DNA of 53,900 nucleotides. Source: Phenylobacterium sp. GTDB taxonomy: Bacteria > Pseudomonadota > Alphaproteobacteria > Caulobacterales > Caulobacteraceae. Within the stretch, counting starts at the first letter, position 1. Every line of letters starts with the position of its first letter. Below are positions 7,608 to 17,476 of this stretch, one piece after another. A program made the position numbers and the translations under genes. A model generated the notes under the pieces. The model was not told where the DNA came from and did not search any database. It worked only from the letters and a program-made list of their open reading frames with translations. The stretch covers positions 1 through 53,900 of the forward strand of contig JADBZH010000016.1 of assembly GCA_020402585.1 (NCBI GenBank), given 5' to 3'.

Positions 7608-8952
7608 CGCCCCTCCCCCGGCCTCGCGGCGACTCTACATCCGCACCTATGGCTGCCAGATGAACGTCTATGACAGCGAGCGCATGGCCGACGTGCTGGC
7701 GCCCCTGGGCTACGCCATGACGGAACGACCGGAGGAGGCCGACCTCGTCGTCCTGAACACCTGCCACATCCGCGAGAAGGCGACCGAGAAGGTCTATTCC
7801 GAGTTGGGCCAGCTGAAGGCCCTGAAGACCGAGCGGGCCGCAGCGGGCGGGTCCATGACCATCGCCGTCGCCGGCTGCGTGGCCCAGGCGGAGGGCGAGG
7901 AGATCCTGCGCCGTCAGCCCGCCGTCGACCTCGTCGTGGGGCCCCAGGCCTACCACCAGCTGCCCGAGCTGATCGCCCGCACCCACCGGGCGCGTGGAGA
8001 GCGTCTCGCCGCTGACTTCGCCCCCGAGGCCAAGTTCGACGCCCTGGGCGCCGAGCGCTCGACCTCGGGCGTCACCGCCTTCCTCACCGTCCAGGAGGGC
8101 TGCGACAAGTTCTGCACCTTCTGTGTGGTGCCCTACACCCGCGGCGGCGAATGGTCCCGGCCGGCCGAGACCATCCTGGCCGAGGCCCGGAGCCTGGCCG
8201 CCCGCGGCGTGCGCGAGGTCACCCTCCTGGGGCAGAACGTCAACGCCTGGTCGGGTGAGGGCGGCCTGGGCGGGCTGGCCCGCCAGCTGGCCCGGATCGA
8301 GGGCCTGGACCGCATCCGCTACACCACCAGCCACCCCCGGGACATGGACGACGACCTGATCGCCGCCCATGCCGACCTGCCCCAGCTGATGCCCTACCTG
8401 CATCTTCCCGTTCAGTCCGGGTCAGACCGCATCCTCAAGGCCATGAACCGCGGCCATACCGCCGAGTCCTACCTGCGGCTGGTGGAGAAGATCCGGGCCG
8501 CGCGGCCCGATATCGCCCTGTCGGGAGACTTCATTGTCGGCTTCCCCGGCGAGCGGGAGTCCGACTTCGAGGCGACCCTGGCCCTGGTGCGCGAAACCCG
8601 GTACGCCTCGGCCTTCACCTTCAAGTATTCCCGTCGTCCCGGCACACCCGCCGCCGCCCAGCCCGGCCAGGTGGACGAGGCCGTCAAGGACGAGCGCCTG
8701 GCGCGCCTGAACGCCCTGATCGAGTCCCAGCAGCGCGCCTTCAACACCGACCAGGAGGGCCGGGTCCTGCCGGTCCTTTTCGAGAAGCCCGGCCGCCATC
8801 CCGGTCAGCTGTCGGGCCGCAGCCCCTACCTGCAGGCTGTCCATTGCGAGGGACCAGCCGAACTGATCGGCCGCATCGCTCCTGTGCGGATCGACGCCGC
8901 AGCCCGGATGAGCCTGTCGGGAACCCTCGTCGCCGAACCCCAGCTCGCATGA
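7600..8952 (+). CDS. miaB: tRNA-2-methylthio-N6-isopentenyladenosine37 synthase
   Basis: A 450-residue radical-SAM methylthiotransferase acting on A37 of tRNAs reading UNN codons. Three N-terminal cysteines for the auxiliary 4Fe-4S cluster are at Cys19 ('YGCQMN'), Cys55 ('NTCHIREKA') and Cys93 ('AGCVAQ'). The radical-SAM motif is Cys168-x3-Cys172-x2-Cys175. A C-terminal TRAM domain starts near residue 380. The ATG at 7600 lies inside the end of fur, and the stop overlaps phoH by 4 bp, so translation is probably coupled. Confidence 0.97.
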   Translation: MSDAPPPASRRLYIRTYGCQMNVYDSERMADVLAPLGYAMTERPEEADLVVLNTCHIREKATEKVYSELGQLKALKTERAAAGGSMTIAVAGCVAQAEGEEILRRQPAVDLVVGPQAYHQLPELIARTHRARGERLAADFAPEAKFDALGAERSTSGVTAFLTVQEGCDKFCTFCVVPYTRGGEWSRPAETILAEARSLAARGVREVTLLGQNVNAWSGEGGLGGLARQLARIEGLDRIRYTTSHPRDMDDDLIAAHADLPQLMPYLHLPVQSGSDRILKAMNRGHTAESYLRLVEKIRAARPDIALSGDFIVGFPGERESDFEATLALVRETRYASAFTFKYSRRPGTPAAAQPGQVDEAVKDERLARLNALIESQQRAFNTDQEGRVLPVLFEKPGRHPGQLSGRSPYLQAVHCEGPAELIGRIAPVRIDAAARMSLSGTLVAEPQLA

Positions 8953-9902
8953 GCCGCACCGCAGAGTTCGTCACCCTGTCCGAGGCGGCGTCCCGCGCAG
9001 TGGCCGGGCCCTCCAGCCGTCACGCCGCCCTGATCGAGGACGCCTTCGATGTGCTCGTCGAGACCCCGGGCGGGGGCGTCAGCCTGACCGGCGATGTCCG
9101 CGGTCGCGCTTCGGCCAAGAAGGTGGTGGAGGTCCTGGCCCTTCGCGCCGAGCGGGGCCTCGAGGTGGCCGAGGCCGACGTGCGTGTCGCCATCGGCCAG
9201 GCGCGGACCGGACGGGGCTCGCCCCCCGGCGCCCTGCCCTCGAGCCGTCGCGGCCCGGTCTCCCCGCGCACCCCGGCCCAGGCCCGCTATCTGGACACCC
9301 TGGCCAGGTGCGACCTGGTCTTCGGCCTTGGCCCGGCCGGCACGGGCAAGACCTTCCTGGCCGTGGCGGCGGGCGTCAGCGCCCTCCTGCGCGGCGACGT
9401 CGAGCGGCTGATCGTCTCTCGTCCTGCGGTGGAGGCCGGCGAGCGCCTGGGCTTCCTGCCCGGCGACCTGACCGAGAAGGTCGACCCCTACATGGCCCCG
9501 GTGTGGGAGGCCCTCACCGACATCCTCGGTGTGGACCAGTTCCGCCGCCGTCGCGAAAAGGGCGAGATCGAGCTGGCGCCCATCGCCTTCATGCGCGGCC
9601 GAACCCTCTCGCACGCCTATGTCATCGTCGACGAGGCCCAGAACTGCTCGCGCATGCAGATGCGGATGGTCCTGACCCGGCTGGGCGAGGGCGCGAAGAT
9701 GGTGGTCACTGGCGATCCCAGCCAGATCGACCTGCCACAGCCCCGGGACTCGGGCCTCGCCCACGCCGTCTCCCTCCTGGAGGGCGAGAAGGGGATCGGC
9801 GTCGCCCGGTTCGGCCCCGAGGACGTCGTCCGTCACCCGCTGGTCGAACGGATCGTCCGGGCCTACGAGGCCGACGGCCGGCCATCCGGCCCGGCGTCAT
9901 GA
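8949..9902 (+). CDS. phoH: PhoH-like ATPase
   Basis: A 317-residue protein with a short N-terminal KH-like part and a PhoH P-loop domain. Walker A is Gly128-Pro-Ala-Gly-Thr-Gly-Lys-Thr135 and Walker B is 'YVIVDEAQN' near residues 220-228. '[12 protein letters not shown]' follows and is family-typical. The ATG at 8949 overlaps the miaB stop; a longer upstream frame would only duplicate the end of miaB. PhoH almost always sits before ybeY, as here, and is thought to act in RNA metabolism, though its substrate is not settled. Confidence 0.95.
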   Translation: MSRTAEFVTLSEAASRAVAGPSSRHAALIEDAFDVLVETPGGGVSLTGDVRGRASAKKVVEVLALRAERGLEVAEADVRVAIGQARTGRGSPPGALPSSRRGPVSPRTPAQARYLDTLARCDLVFGLGPAGTGKTFLAVAAGVSALLRGDVERLIVSRPAVEAGERLGFLPGDLTEKVDPYMAPVWEALTDILGVDQFRRRREKGEIELAPIAFMRGRTLSHAYVIVDEAQNCSRMQMRMVLTRLGEGAKMVVTGDPSQIDLPQPRDSGLAHAVSLLEGEKGIGVARFGPEDVVRHPLVERIVRAYEADGRPSGPAS

Positions 9903-10405
9903 CCCCCGCCGCAAGGGTCCATGGCGACAGGGACGGCGACATCGAGGTGCTCATGGAGGCTGAAGGCTGGGACAGCGCCCCGCCGGACGCCCAGGCCCTC
10001 GCCCTGAGGGCGGCCAGCGCCGCCCTGGCGGCGGCGGGAGCCTCCGGGGGCCTGGCCATCCTGCTGGCCGACGACGCTCGCCTTGCGGCCCTCAACACCG
10101 CCTTCCGTTCCAAGGCTGGTCCGACCAATGTCCTGTCCTTCCCGGCCCCCGCCAATCCCGAGGGCTGGCTTGGCGACGTGGCCCTCGCCTTCGAGACCTG
10201 CCGGCGGGAAGCCGAGGCCCAGGGCAAGCGGCTGGAGCATCACCTGCAACATCTCGTAGCGCACGGGGTCCTGCATCTTGTAGGCTACGACCATGAGGGC
10301 GACGCCGATGCGGCGGAGATGGAAGCCCTCGAAGTGAAGATCCTGGCGGGCCTGGGGGCGCCTGACCCCTACGCCGCCGGAAGAGGAGACCATGGCCAGT
10401 CATGA
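9899..10405 (+). CDS. ybeY: Endoribonuclease YbeY
   Basis: A 168-residue zinc protein with the diagnostic His122-x3-His126-x5-His132 motif ('HGVLHLVGYDH'). YbeY takes part in 16S rRNA 3' end maturation and ribosome quality control. The ATG at 9899 overlaps the phoH stop by 4 bp. The last 14 bp overlap the start of the CorC-like gene. The conserved block 'TNVLSFPAP' (76-84) supports the family call. Confidence 0.96.
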   Translation: MTPAARVHGDRDGDIEVLMEAEGWDSAPPDAQALALRAASAALAAAGASGGLAILLADDARLAALNTAFRSKAGPTNVLSFPAPANPEGWLGDVALAFETCRREAEAQGKRLEHHLQHLVAHGVLHLVGYDHEGDADAAEMEALEVKILAGLGAPDPYAAGRGDHGQS

Positions 10406-11273
10406 CGCGCCCGCCCCGGAGGGGCGACAGGGAAGGGGTCCCGGAGGCTGGCTTGGCCGGCTGTTCGGGGCCCGCAGCCAGGACCCCGCCGCCACTGCGG
10501 CGGAAGCCCTCTCCGAGTCGGCCGGCGGCCGGCTGGTCGACCAGGCCCAGGCCTTCCAGACCCTCAGGGTCGATGATGTCATGACGCCGCGGGCCGACAT
10601 CGTGGCGGTGGAGGTCGACACCCCTTTCGACGAAGTGGTCGCCCGCTTCCTCGACGCCGAACACTCCCGCATGCCGATCTACCGGGAGACCCTGGACGAC
10701 CCGCTGGGCGTCGTCCACGTGAAGGATGTCTTCAAGCAGATGGCCACCGGCGCCCGGCCCAAGGCCCGGCGGGGCGGGGCCGCGGACTCCGGCCTCATGC
10801 GGCTCAAGCGCGACGCCCTCTATGTGCCGGCGTCCATGCGCGCCGCTGACCTCTTGCTGCGCATGCAGGCCACCCGGACCCACATGGCCCTGGTGATCGA
10901 TGAATTCGGCGGCACGGATGGGCTCGTCACCCTCGAGGACCTGGTGGAGGCCGTGGTCGGCGAGATCGATGATGAGCATGACGAGGCCCAGGTGGCGGGC
11001 GTGCTGGAGCGCCCCGACGGCGTCTTCGAGGCCGATGCCCGCGCGCCCCTCGAGGAGCTTGAGGCGGCCCTGGGGCGCGATCTTGCGCCGCCCGACCTCG
11101 ACGAGGAGATCGACACGGTCGGCGGACTGGTCTCGGCCGTCGCCGGACGCCTGCCCCGCCGGGGCGAGGTGATCGCCTATCCCGAAGGCTACGAGATCCA
11201 GGTCCTGGATGCAGACCCCCGAAGGATCAAGCGGGTGCGAATCCGTCCTGCGCCGCCGCCGGCTGCGGGCTGA
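10392..11273 (+). CDS. corC: CorC/HlyC-type CBS-domain protein
   Basis: A 293-residue cytosolic protein with two CBS domains (roughly residues 58-120 and 135-190; '[13 protein letters not shown]' and '[23 protein letters not shown]') and a CorC_HlyC C-terminal domain (about 205-285). The membrane DUF21 domain of larger relatives is absent. Such proteins are linked to magnesium or cobalt efflux; the next gene is lnt, the same pairing as in E. coli (ybeX-lnt). It overlaps ybeY by 14 bp and starts at ATG 10392 with GGAGGAAG-like bases (AGAGGAGA) just upstream. Confidence 0.9.
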   Translation: MASHDAPAPEGRQGRGPGGWLGRLFGARSQDPAATAAEALSESAGGRLVDQAQAFQTLRVDDVMTPRADIVAVEVDTPFDEVVARFLDAEHSRMPIYRETLDDPLGVVHVKDVFKQMATGARPKARRGGAADSGLMRLKRDALYVPASMRAADLLLRMQATRTHMALVIDEFGGTDGLVTLEDLVEAVVGEIDDEHDEAQVAGVLERPDGVFEADARAPLEELEAALGRDLAPPDLDEEIDTVGGLVSAVAGRLPRRGEVIAYPEGYEIQVLDADPRRIKRVRIRPAPPPAAG

Positions 11274-11276
11274 ATC

Positions 11277-12896
11277 TTGCCGCCGCGCGCCTCCGTGGTC
11301 GCCGGCCTCGCCGCCCTGGCGGGGGGAGTCCTGGCCGCCCTGAGCTTCCCGCCCTTCGGGATCCTCGCCGGGCTGGCCGGCTTCGCCCTGGTCTTCTGGT
11401 CCCTCGACCAACCGGCCCCGCGGCCGGTGCGCGCCGCCGCCGCGCGGGGCGCCCTGGCGGGGGTCGGCTACTTCTCGGTGTCGGTGGTCTGGGTGGTCGA
11501 GCCCTTCCTCGTCGACGAACGCACCTACGGTTGGATGGCGCCCTTCGCCCTGGTCCTGATGGCCGGCGGCCTTTCCCTCTTCTGGGCCGCCGCCGCCGCC
11601 CTCTGGCGCCGGATAGGGGCCCGCGGCCTGCCGGGGCTCCTGGCCTTCGCCGCCTGCCTTTCCGGCGCGGAGTGGCTCAGGGGCCATGTCCTGACCGGCT
11701 TTCCCTGGAACCTGCCGGGGGAGGCCTGGCCTGCGGGATCGCCCCTGTCCCAGGGCGCCGCCCTCGTGGGCGCCTATGGCCTGACCTGGGTGACCCTCGT
11801 CCTTTGCGCCTCACCTGCATGGATCCTTGGCCCAGGGGCGCCAGGTCGCCGGCTCACCCGGGCGGCGGCCGTCGCCGGCGCCTTCCTGGCCCTGCACGCC
11901 TGGGGAGCGGCCCGCATCGCCGCCACGCCCCAGGGTCCGGCGGGTCCCGTGATCCGGATCGTCCAGGCCGACATCGACCAGAAGACCAAGTGGCGACCTG
12001 AGAACCTGGCCGGGATCTTCCAGACCTACCTGGAGCTCAGCGCAACGCCCTCTGCGGTCCGTCCCGCCCTGGTGGTCTGGCCCGAGGGCGCCCTGCCGGC
12101 CGTCATCAATGATCTCCTGGCGCCGGGTTCGCCCTGGCGGGCCGCCCTGGCGCAGACCCTGGCGCCCGGGCAGGTCCTGGCCATGGGCGCCAACCGGGTA
12201 GAACTGGACGCCCGGGAGGTGCTGACCTACCGCAACAGCCTCATCTTCCTGGAGGGAACAGGTCAGGACCTGGCCCTCGCCGGCGTCTACGACAAGCACC
12301 GGCTGGTGCCCTTCGGCGAGTTCATGCCCCTGGGCGACCTGGCCGGACGGATCGGCCTGCGCAGCCTCGTCCGCATGCCTGAGGACTTTACCGCCGGTCC
12401 ACCGCCCGTCCCCCTGGCGATCCCGGGGCTGCCCGGCGTCCAGCCGATGATCTGCTACGAGGCCCTGTTCCCGGGCTTCACCCGCGCCGCCGCCCGCCGC
12501 GGCGGCGCGCGCCCCGACTGGATCCTGAACGTGTCCAACGACGCCTGGTTCGGCCGCGCTTCCGGCCCCTGGCAGCATCTCAACATCGCTCGGTACCGGG
12601 CCATCGAGGAAGGCCTGCCTATCGTCCGCTCGACGCCGACCGGCGTCTCGGCGGTGATCGATTCCAGTGGTCGGACGGTGGGTCCCGTTCTCGGGTTGGG
12701 CGCCGCCGGGGTGATTGATCTCGCCCTGCCCCCGGCGCGACCGCCCACCCCCTACGCCCGGTGGGGCGACCTGCCCTTCCTGCTCTTCCTGGTCCTGTCC
12801 ATCGGCCTTGCAGGACATAAAGAAATCTTTATAGGTCTGGCGAACCGCTGGCGCCGGTCCAGGGCGCGGCGTGATCCAGACGGAGCCGTCCCGTGA
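11277..12896 (+). CDS. lnt: Apolipoprotein N-acyltransferase
   Basis: A 539-residue inner-membrane enzyme adding the third acyl chain to lipoproteins. An N-terminal block of membrane segments (residues 1-215) is followed by a nitrilase-fold periplasmic domain with catalytic Glu270 ('VWPEGALP'), Lys340 ('[12 protein letters not shown]') and Cys393 ('[10 protein letters not shown]'). A last membrane segment is near residues 500-518. The start is TTG at 11277, three bases after the corC stop. The last 30 codons contain an AT-rich palindrome and a rare ATA codon that look like the metK control region imposed on the coding sequence. Confidence 0.96.
   Translation: MPPRASVVAGLAALAGGVLAALSFPPFGILAGLAGFALVFWSLDQPAPRPVRAAAARGALAGVGYFSVSVVWVVEPFLVDERTYGWMAPFALVLMAGGLSLFWAAAAALWRRIGARGLPGLLAFAACLSGAEWLRGHVLTGFPWNLPGEAWPAGSPLSQGAALVGAYGLTWVTLVLCASPAWILGPGAPGRRLTRAAAVAGAFLALHAWGAARIAATPQGPAGPVIRIVQADIDQKTKWRPENLAGIFQTYLELSATPSAVRPALVVWPEGALPAVINDLLAPGSPWRAALAQTLAPGQVLAMGANRVELDAREVLTYRNSLIFLEGTGQDLALAGVYDKHRLVPFGEFMPLGDLAGRIGLRSLVRMPEDFTAGPPPVPLAIPGLPGVQPMICYEALFPGFTRAAARRGGARPDWILNVSNDAWFGRASGPWQHLNIARYRAIEEGLPIVRSTPTGVSAVIDSSGRTVGPVLGLGAAGVIDLALPPARPPTPYARWGDLPFLLFLVLSIGLAGHKEIFIGLANRWRRSRARRDPDGAVP
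12808..12835 (+). promoter_or_regulatory. Candidate metK promoter with palindromic operator inside lnt
   Basis: A perfect inverted repeat, ATAAAGA-AA-TCTTTAT (12817-12832), lies 60 bp before the metK GTG and within the lnt reading frame. A -35-like TTGCAG (12808-12813) and a -10-like TATAGG (12830-12835), 16 nt apart, bracket it, so a bound repressor would block polymerase. The AT content is strikingly above that of the surrounding gene. Methionine/S-adenosylhomocysteine regulators such as the ArsR-family SahR are known to control metK in proteobacteria through similar short palindromes; which regulator binds here is inference. Confidence 0.6.
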
Positions 12897-14113
12897 CCCG
12901 ACCCTCCTACCTCTTCACCAGCGAAAGCGTTTCCGAAGGCCATCCGGACAAGGTCGCCGACCGGATCTCCGATACGGTGGTCGACGCCTTCATCGCCGCC
13001 GACCCTGAGGCCCGCGTGGCCTGCGAGACCCTGGTCACCACCAATCGGATCATCCTGGCCGGCGAGGTCCGCGCCTCCCGGCCCGGCGCCGACAAGGCCG
13101 AGAACAAGGCCTTCACACGTGAGGTGATCTCCTCGCTGGAGCCGCGGGTGCGGGCCGCCGTCAAGGACATCGGCTACGAGCAGAAGGGCTTCCACTGGGA
13201 CAAGGCGAAGTACGCCTGTCACCTGCATGGCCAGTCCGGCGACATCGCCCAGGGTGTCGACGCCACCAATTCCAAGGACGAGGGCGCCGGTGACCAGGGG
13301 ATCATGTTCGGCTATGCCTGCGACGAGACCCCCGTCCTGATGCCGGCGACCCTGCAGTATTCCCACGAGGTCCTGCGTCGCCTGGCCGCAGCCCGGCACT
13401 CCGGCGAGATGCCCTTCCTGGAGCCCGACGCCAAGAGCCAGGTCACCCTGGCCTATGAGAACGGCCGGCCCGTGGCGGTGACCCAGCTGGTCATCTCCAC
13501 CCAGCACGCCAAGCGCATCGGCCTGCGGATGGCGACGCCGGCGCGCATCAAGGAGGCCATCCGGCCCCTGGTGGAAAGCGTCTTCCCCGACGGCCTCCTG
13601 ACCCGCAAGACCGTCTGGCACGTCAACCCGACCGGGCGTTTCGTCCAGGGCGGTCCGGATGGCGACGCCGGCCTCACGGGGCGGAAGATCATCGTCGACA
13701 CCTATGGCGGCGCAGCGCCCCACGGCGGCGGCGCCTTTTCCGGCAAGGACCCGACCAAGGTCGACCGGTCCGCCGCCTACGCCTGCCGCTACCTCGCCAA
13801 GAACGTGGTCGCCGCGGGCCTGTCGCGCCGCTGCACCATCCAGATCAGCTACGCCATTGGCGTCTCCGCCCCGCTGAGCTTCTACGTGGACCTCCACGGC
13901 GAGGGTGAGATCGATCCGGCCAAGCTGGAGAAGGTCCTGCCCGAAATGATTGGCGGCGCCACGCCGGCGGCCATCCGGCGGCACCTGGGCCTTAACCGGC
14001 CGATCTACGCCCGCACCGCGGCCTACGGCCATTTCGGCCGCGAGCCCGATTCCGAAGGCGGTTTCTCCTGGGAGCGGACGGACCTGGTGGACGCCCTCAA
14101 GGGCCTGGCCTGA
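12893..14113 (+). CDS. metK: S-adenosylmethionine synthetase
   Basis: A 406-residue cytosolic enzyme making S-adenosylmethionine from methionine and ATP. It shows '[16 protein letters not shown]' (15-residue ATP site near the N-terminus), '[12 protein letters not shown]' (about residues 130-141) and the catalytic glycine-rich '[16 protein letters not shown]'. It starts with GTG at 12893, overlapping the lnt stop by 4 bp. Some SAM users are its neighbours (miaB, trmB, rlmN). Regulation is probably through the palindrome at 12817-12832 as well as by read-through from lnt. Confidence 0.98.
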   Translation: MTRPSYLFTSESVSEGHPDKVADRISDTVVDAFIAADPEARVACETLVTTNRIILAGEVRASRPGADKAENKAFTREVISSLEPRVRAAVKDIGYEQKGFHWDKAKYACHLHGQSGDIAQGVDATNSKDEGAGDQGIMFGYACDETPVLMPATLQYSHEVLRRLAAARHSGEMPFLEPDAKSQVTLAYENGRPVAVTQLVISTQHAKRIGLRMATPARIKEAIRPLVESVFPDGLLTRKTVWHVNPTGRFVQGGPDGDAGLTGRKIIVDTYGGAAPHGGGAFSGKDPTKVDRSAAYACRYLAKNVVAAGLSRRCTIQISYAIGVSAPLSFYVDLHGEGEIDPAKLEKVLPEMIGGATPAAIRRHLGLNRPIYARTAAYGHFGREPDSEGGFSWERTDLVDALKGLA

Positions 14114-14120
14114 CTCTGGC

Positions 14121-14801
14121 GTGGAGACCCCGCCGCCCCTGCGGTCCTTCGGCCGGATCCGTTCGCGGACCCTGAAGCCCCGGCAGGCGTCCCTGATGGA
14201 GACCCTGCTTCCGTCCCTGCGGCCTCCGACCGAAGGGCCCGTGGATCCCGCAGGGCTCATGCCTGGCGCCCGTGAGACCTGGATGGAAGTCGGCTTTGGC
14301 GGCGGCGAGCACATGGCCGCCCAGGCCGCGGCCCATCCGGACGTCGTCATCCTGGGGGCCGAGCCTTTCCTGAACGGCGTCGCCAGCGCCCTGAGGCACA
14401 TCGATGAGATGGGTCTTCGCAATGTCCGCATCCACGACGGCGACGCCCGGGAGTTGATGGCGCGCCTGCCGGACGCCTGCCTGGACCGCCTCTTCGTCCT
14501 CTTTCCCGATCCCTGGCAAAAGGCCCGGCATCACAAGCGCCGGCTCGTCAGCCCGGCCTTCGCCGATGAGGCGGCGCGGCTCCTGCGCCCCGGCGGCCGG
14601 CTGCGCCTGGCCACCGACTGGGCGGACTATGCCGACCAGATGCTGAGGGTCCTCCTGGCCGAACCCCGTTTCGAATGGCCCGCCGAATGCGCCGCCGACT
14701 GGCGGGCGGCTCCGGCGGACCACGTCCCCACCCGCTATGAAGCCAAGCGCCTGGGCGATTGCGCACCGGTCTGGCTGGACTTCATCCGGCGCCCGGACTG
14801 A
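14121..14801 (+). CDS. trmB: tRNA (guanine-N7)-methyltransferase
   Basis: A 226-residue SAM-dependent enzyme methylating G46 of tRNA. Motif I is 'WMEVGFGGGEHMA' near residues 53-65, and the diagnostic 'FPDPWQKARHHKRRL' is near 129-143. I chose the GTG at 14121, 7 bp after metK, because it gives the usual length; the frame continues upstream but only as antisense-like coding overlap with metK. It is the last gene of the long housekeeping run and converges on the serine-peptidase-like gene. Confidence 0.94.
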   Translation: METPPPLRSFGRIRSRTLKPRQASLMETLLPSLRPPTEGPVDPAGLMPGARETWMEVGFGGGEHMAAQAAAHPDVVILGAEPFLNGVASALRHIDEMGLRNVRIHDGDARELMARLPDACLDRLFVLFPDPWQKARHHKRRLVSPAFADEAARLLRPGGRLRLATDWADYADQMLRVLLAEPRFEWPAECAADWRAAPADHVPTRYEAKRLGDCAPVWLDFIRRPD

Positions 14802-14810
14802 GCCGGTGAG

Positions 14811-14825
14811 GGCGCTTCAGGCGCC
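14811..14825. terminator. Hairpin between convergent trmB and the peptidase-like gene
   Basis: GGCGC (14811-14815), loop TTCAG, GCGCC (14821-14825) make a perfect 5-bp GC stem. The loop holds the stop codon of the minus-strand gene (14817-14819). There is no clear T tract, so its use as a bidirectional terminator is only plausible. Confidence 0.35.
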
Positions 14826-15650
14826 GTCCAGGCAGATGACCCGGGCCACCCTGAGGTCGCGCCGCAGGCTGTCAGAGACAATCCCGTAATTGGTGGTGGT
14901 GACCGACTCGCCCACCGCTCCCGGCTGGGGACGTTCATTGGCCGAGTTCAGGGCGCTGACCAGGGTCTCGGGCGAGGTGGTGTAGATCCGGCCCCGCCGG
15001 GGCGACTCCGCCACGGTCACGCCAATCACCCGCCCGGCATCGTCCAATGCGGGCGCACCCGACAGGCCCGCGAGGCTTCCCCGCAGCTGGTCCGTCCGGC
15101 CGGTCTCGGCCCAGACCAGGACGGACTCCGTTCGCTCCCCGTGTCCCCGGATGACCATGTTCTCCCGGCCGATCAGGCGCGAGGTGGCCTCGCCCGGCCG
15201 CCCCTGGGGGAAGCCGGGGTGATAGGCCCTTTCCCCCCGCCGCAGGGTCCGCCCCAGCGCGACGGGCAGGGGGGCGGCGCCCCCCTCAGTGGTCAGGACC
15301 GCCACCTCGCCATGCGGGTCGATCCGCACCTCAGCGGAGACGCCCCGGCCGTCGGCCACCACCACCGCCGCCCGTTTGCAGCCATCCACCACATGGCGGG
15401 CGGTGATCCAGACCCCGCGTTCGTCGATGGAGAAGGCGGTGCCGGATCCGGGCTCGGGGTTGGCCGGCGCCTCGACGATCACCGAGGGATCGAAGGGGGA
15501 GGCCGGACCCAGCGGCAGGCCCTCTCCGGCGGCGGGCGGCGGGGGCGGCGGCGGCGCATCGGACCGCTCCCGCCGGGCGATCGCCACGACGATGACGGCC
15601 ACGATGATGGCGACATAGACCAGCCAGTCGCTGAGCCGCGGGAAGTGCAC
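14817..15650 (-). CDS. Membrane-anchored trypsin-like serine peptidase homologue
   Basis: A 277-residue protein starting with GTG at 15650. It has one N-terminal membrane segment (residues 9-25), a Pro-rich linker (33-39) and a trypsin-fold domain. The expected triad is His86 ('TARHVVDG'), residue 115 and Ser197 ('GLSGAPALDD'). Position 115, in 'DPHGEVAVL', is Glu where Deg/Htr peptidases have Asp, and the usual Gly-Asn-Ser-Gly-Gly is Gly-Leu-Ser-Gly-Ala. No PDZ domain is present. It may be a specialised or weak peptidase facing the periplasm. It is third in the rlmN-DUF350 operon, 9 bp after DUF350. Confidence 0.8.
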   Translation of the reverse strand: MHFPRLSDWLVYVAIIVAVIVVAIARRERSDAPPPPPPPAAGEGLPLGPASPFDPSVIVEAPANPEPGSGTAFSIDERGVWITARHVVDGCKRAAVVVADGRGVSAEVRIDPHGEVAVLTTEGGAAPLPVALGRTLRRGERAYHPGFPQGRPGEATSRLIGRENMVIRGHGERTESVLVWAETGRTDQLRGSLAGLSGAPALDDAGRVIGVTVAESPRRGRIYTTSPETLVSALNSANERPQPGAVGESVTTTNYGIVSDSLRRDLRVARVICLDGA

Positions 15651-15659
15651 GCTGGATCC

Positions 15660-16088
15660 CTACCCCGCAACGGCGGCGGCGAGCACGACGGCCGAGGCGA
15701 GCTTGCCGCCGGCGAGGAGGGCGGCGGCCGACATCTCACCGTGCTGGATGCGCTCGGGCAGGCCCTTCAGCAACAGGTCGACGAGCCGGAAGACCAGGAG
15801 CTGGACCACGATGGTCGGGGCGCCCCACATGATGATCTCGAGCAGGGAGGCCGAGGCGGTCATGGCCGCGGCGAGGGGCAGGGCGAGGCCGACCAGGACC
15901 CCGCTGAAAGAGATCGCCGCCGCCGTATTGCCTTCCCGGATCAGCGCGATCTCCCTGTGCGGCGTGAGGGCGATGTAGAGGGCCGCGCCCGCCACGAGGA
16001 TGGCCAGGGTCGTGGCCGCATGCAGGAGGGCGAGGGGAAAGCCCGCCGCGAAGGCCAGGATTTCAGGGGAGGCGATGGCGCTGGGCAT
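15660..16088 (-). CDS. DUF350 family inner-membrane protein
   Basis: A 142-residue hydrophobic protein with about four membrane segments. 'HREIALIREGNTAAAISFSG' (residues 44-63) is characteristic of DUF350 (YjfL-type) proteins, whose role is unknown but which are often linked to envelope or lipid processes. The start is ATG at 16088, 26 bp after the rlmN stop, and the stop is 9 bp before the peptidase-like gene, so the three form one operon. Confidence 0.88.
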   Translation of the reverse strand: MPSAIASPEILAFAAGFPLALLHAATTLAILVAGAALYIALTPHREIALIREGNTAAAISFSGVLVGLALPLAAAMTASASLLEIIMWGAPTIVVQLLVFRLVDLLLKGLPERIQHGEMSAAALLAGGKLASAVVLAAAVAG

Positions 16089-16114
16089 GAAGGCTCCGTT
16101 CCGTCTCTGCCCCG

Positions 16115-17323
16115 TCAGGGCTCATTCCCTGAGGCGGGCGCCGCCTCGGGGGTCTTGTCGAGGGCGGCGGCGCGCTCCCGGGCCCGGCGGACCGAGGCGC
16201 GCTCCTTCTCGCTCTCGCTCTTCAGCTGGCCGCAGGCGGCGAGAATGTCGCGTCCCCGGGGGGTCCGGATCGGCGAGGCGTAGCCGGACCGGTTCAGGAT
16301 GGCGGCGAAGGCTTCGATGGTCCCCCAGTCCGAGCAGGCGTAGGGGCTTCCCGGCCAGGGATTGAAGGGGATCAGGTTGATCTTGGCGGGGATGCCGGCC
16401 AGCAGCTTCACCAGGGCGCGGGCCTCGGCCGGACTGTCGTTCACCCCCTTGAGCATGACGTACTCGAAGGTCACCCGCCGGGCGTTGCCCAGGCCCGGAT
16501 AGGCCCGGATGCCGGCCATCAGCTCGGCGATCGGATACTTCCGGTTCAGGGGCACCAGCTCGTCGCGCAGGGCGTCATTCGTGGCGTGCAACGAGATGGC
16601 CAGCATGGCCTGGGTCCGCTCGCCCAGGGCCTTCAGTTCGGGGACCACCCCGGAGGTGGAGACGGTGATCCGCCGCCGGGAGATGGCGATCCCCTCATGG
16701 TCGGCGATGATGTCGATGGCGTCGGCCACGCTGTCGAGGTTGTAGAGCGGCTCGCCCATGCCCATGAAGACGATGTTGGAGAGCCGCCGGTCCTCCTTGG
16801 GCGAGGGCCATTCGCCCAGCTCGTCCCGGGCGACCTGGACCTGGGCGACGATCTCCGCCGCGGTCAGGTTGCGCACCAGGGGCTGGGTGCCCGTGTGGCA
16901 GAAGGTGCAGTTGAGGGTGCAGCCCACCTGGCTGGAGACGCACAGGGCGCCCGACCGTCCGACGTCCGGGATGTAGACGGTCTCCACCTCGACGCCCGGC
17001 GCCATGCGGATCAGCCACTTCCGGGTTCCGTCGACGGAGACCTGGCGCTCGACCACCTCGGGGCGCGAGAGGTCGAAGGCCCCGGAGAGGTCCGCCCGCA
17101 GATCCTTGGCCACGTCGGTCATCTGGGTGAAGTCCGTGACCCCGTAATGGTGCATCCAGCGCCAGAGCTGTGAGGCGCGCATCTTCGCCTTCTCGGGCGG
17201 AACGAGCCCGGCTCCGGTCAGGGCGGCCGCGAGGGCCGGCCGGGTCAGGCCCGTCAGGTTCGGGCGCCGCGCCTGGGAGGGGGCGGTGTCGCGGGACCGG
17301 GAAAGGTCAAGAGTGGTGGTCAC
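16115..17323 (-). CDS. rlmN: Dual-specificity 23S rRNA/tRNA adenine-C2 methyltransferase
   Basis: A 402-residue radical-SAM enzyme methylating C2 of A2503 in 23S rRNA and A37 in some tRNAs. The cluster cysteines are Cys135-x3-Cys139-x2-Cys142 ('CTLNCTFC'). 'GMGEPLYN' and the second catalytic Cys in '[13 protein letters not shown]' are present. I start at the GTG at 17323 (GAGG upstream), because the longer frame to 17458 runs through the promoter at 17349-17377 and the divergent gene's control region. A Lys/Arg/Glu-rich tail ends the protein. Confidence 0.95.
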   Translation of the reverse strand: MTTTLDLSRSRDTAPSQARRPNLTGLTRPALAAALTGAGLVPPEKAKMRASQLWRWMHHYGVTDFTQMTDVAKDLRADLSGAFDLSRPEVVERQVSVDGTRKWLIRMAPGVEVETVYIPDVGRSGALCVSSQVGCTLNCTFCHTGTQPLVRNLTAAEIVAQVQVARDELGEWPSPKEDRRLSNIVFMGMGEPLYNLDSVADAIDIIADHEGIAISRRRITVSTSGVVPELKALGERTQAMLAISLHATNDALRDELVPLNRKYPIAELMAGIRAYPGLGNARRVTFEYVMLKGVNDSPAEARALVKLLAGIPAKINLIPFNPWPGSPYACSDWGTIEAFAAILNRSGYASPIRTPRGRDILAACGQLKSESEKERASVRRARERAAALDKTPEAAPASGNEP

Positions 17324-17348
17324 GGAAGCCTCGGCGCCAGGAGGGCGG

Positions 17349-17377
17349 AATATAGGCGAGGCCGGGGCGCCCGCCAA
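17349..17377 (-). promoter_or_regulatory. Candidate sigma-73-type promoter of the rlmN operon
   Basis: On the minus strand TTGGCGG (17371-17377; 6 of 7 match to TTGACGS), 14 nt, then CCTATATT (17349-17356; 6 of 8 match to GCTANAWC). A start near 17342 leaves a leader of about 18-20 nt containing the GAGG ribosome site. This also supports the 17323 start of rlmN. Confidence 0.5.
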
Positions 17378-17476
17378 ATCCGGTGATTCTTTGCCCCCGA
17401 CGGCTTCCGCGCGCCGGACGGCTGGGCTAGCGTGCGCGGCCATCGCCGAGCGCGCCAAGAATTAGGGGAGAGAGAC

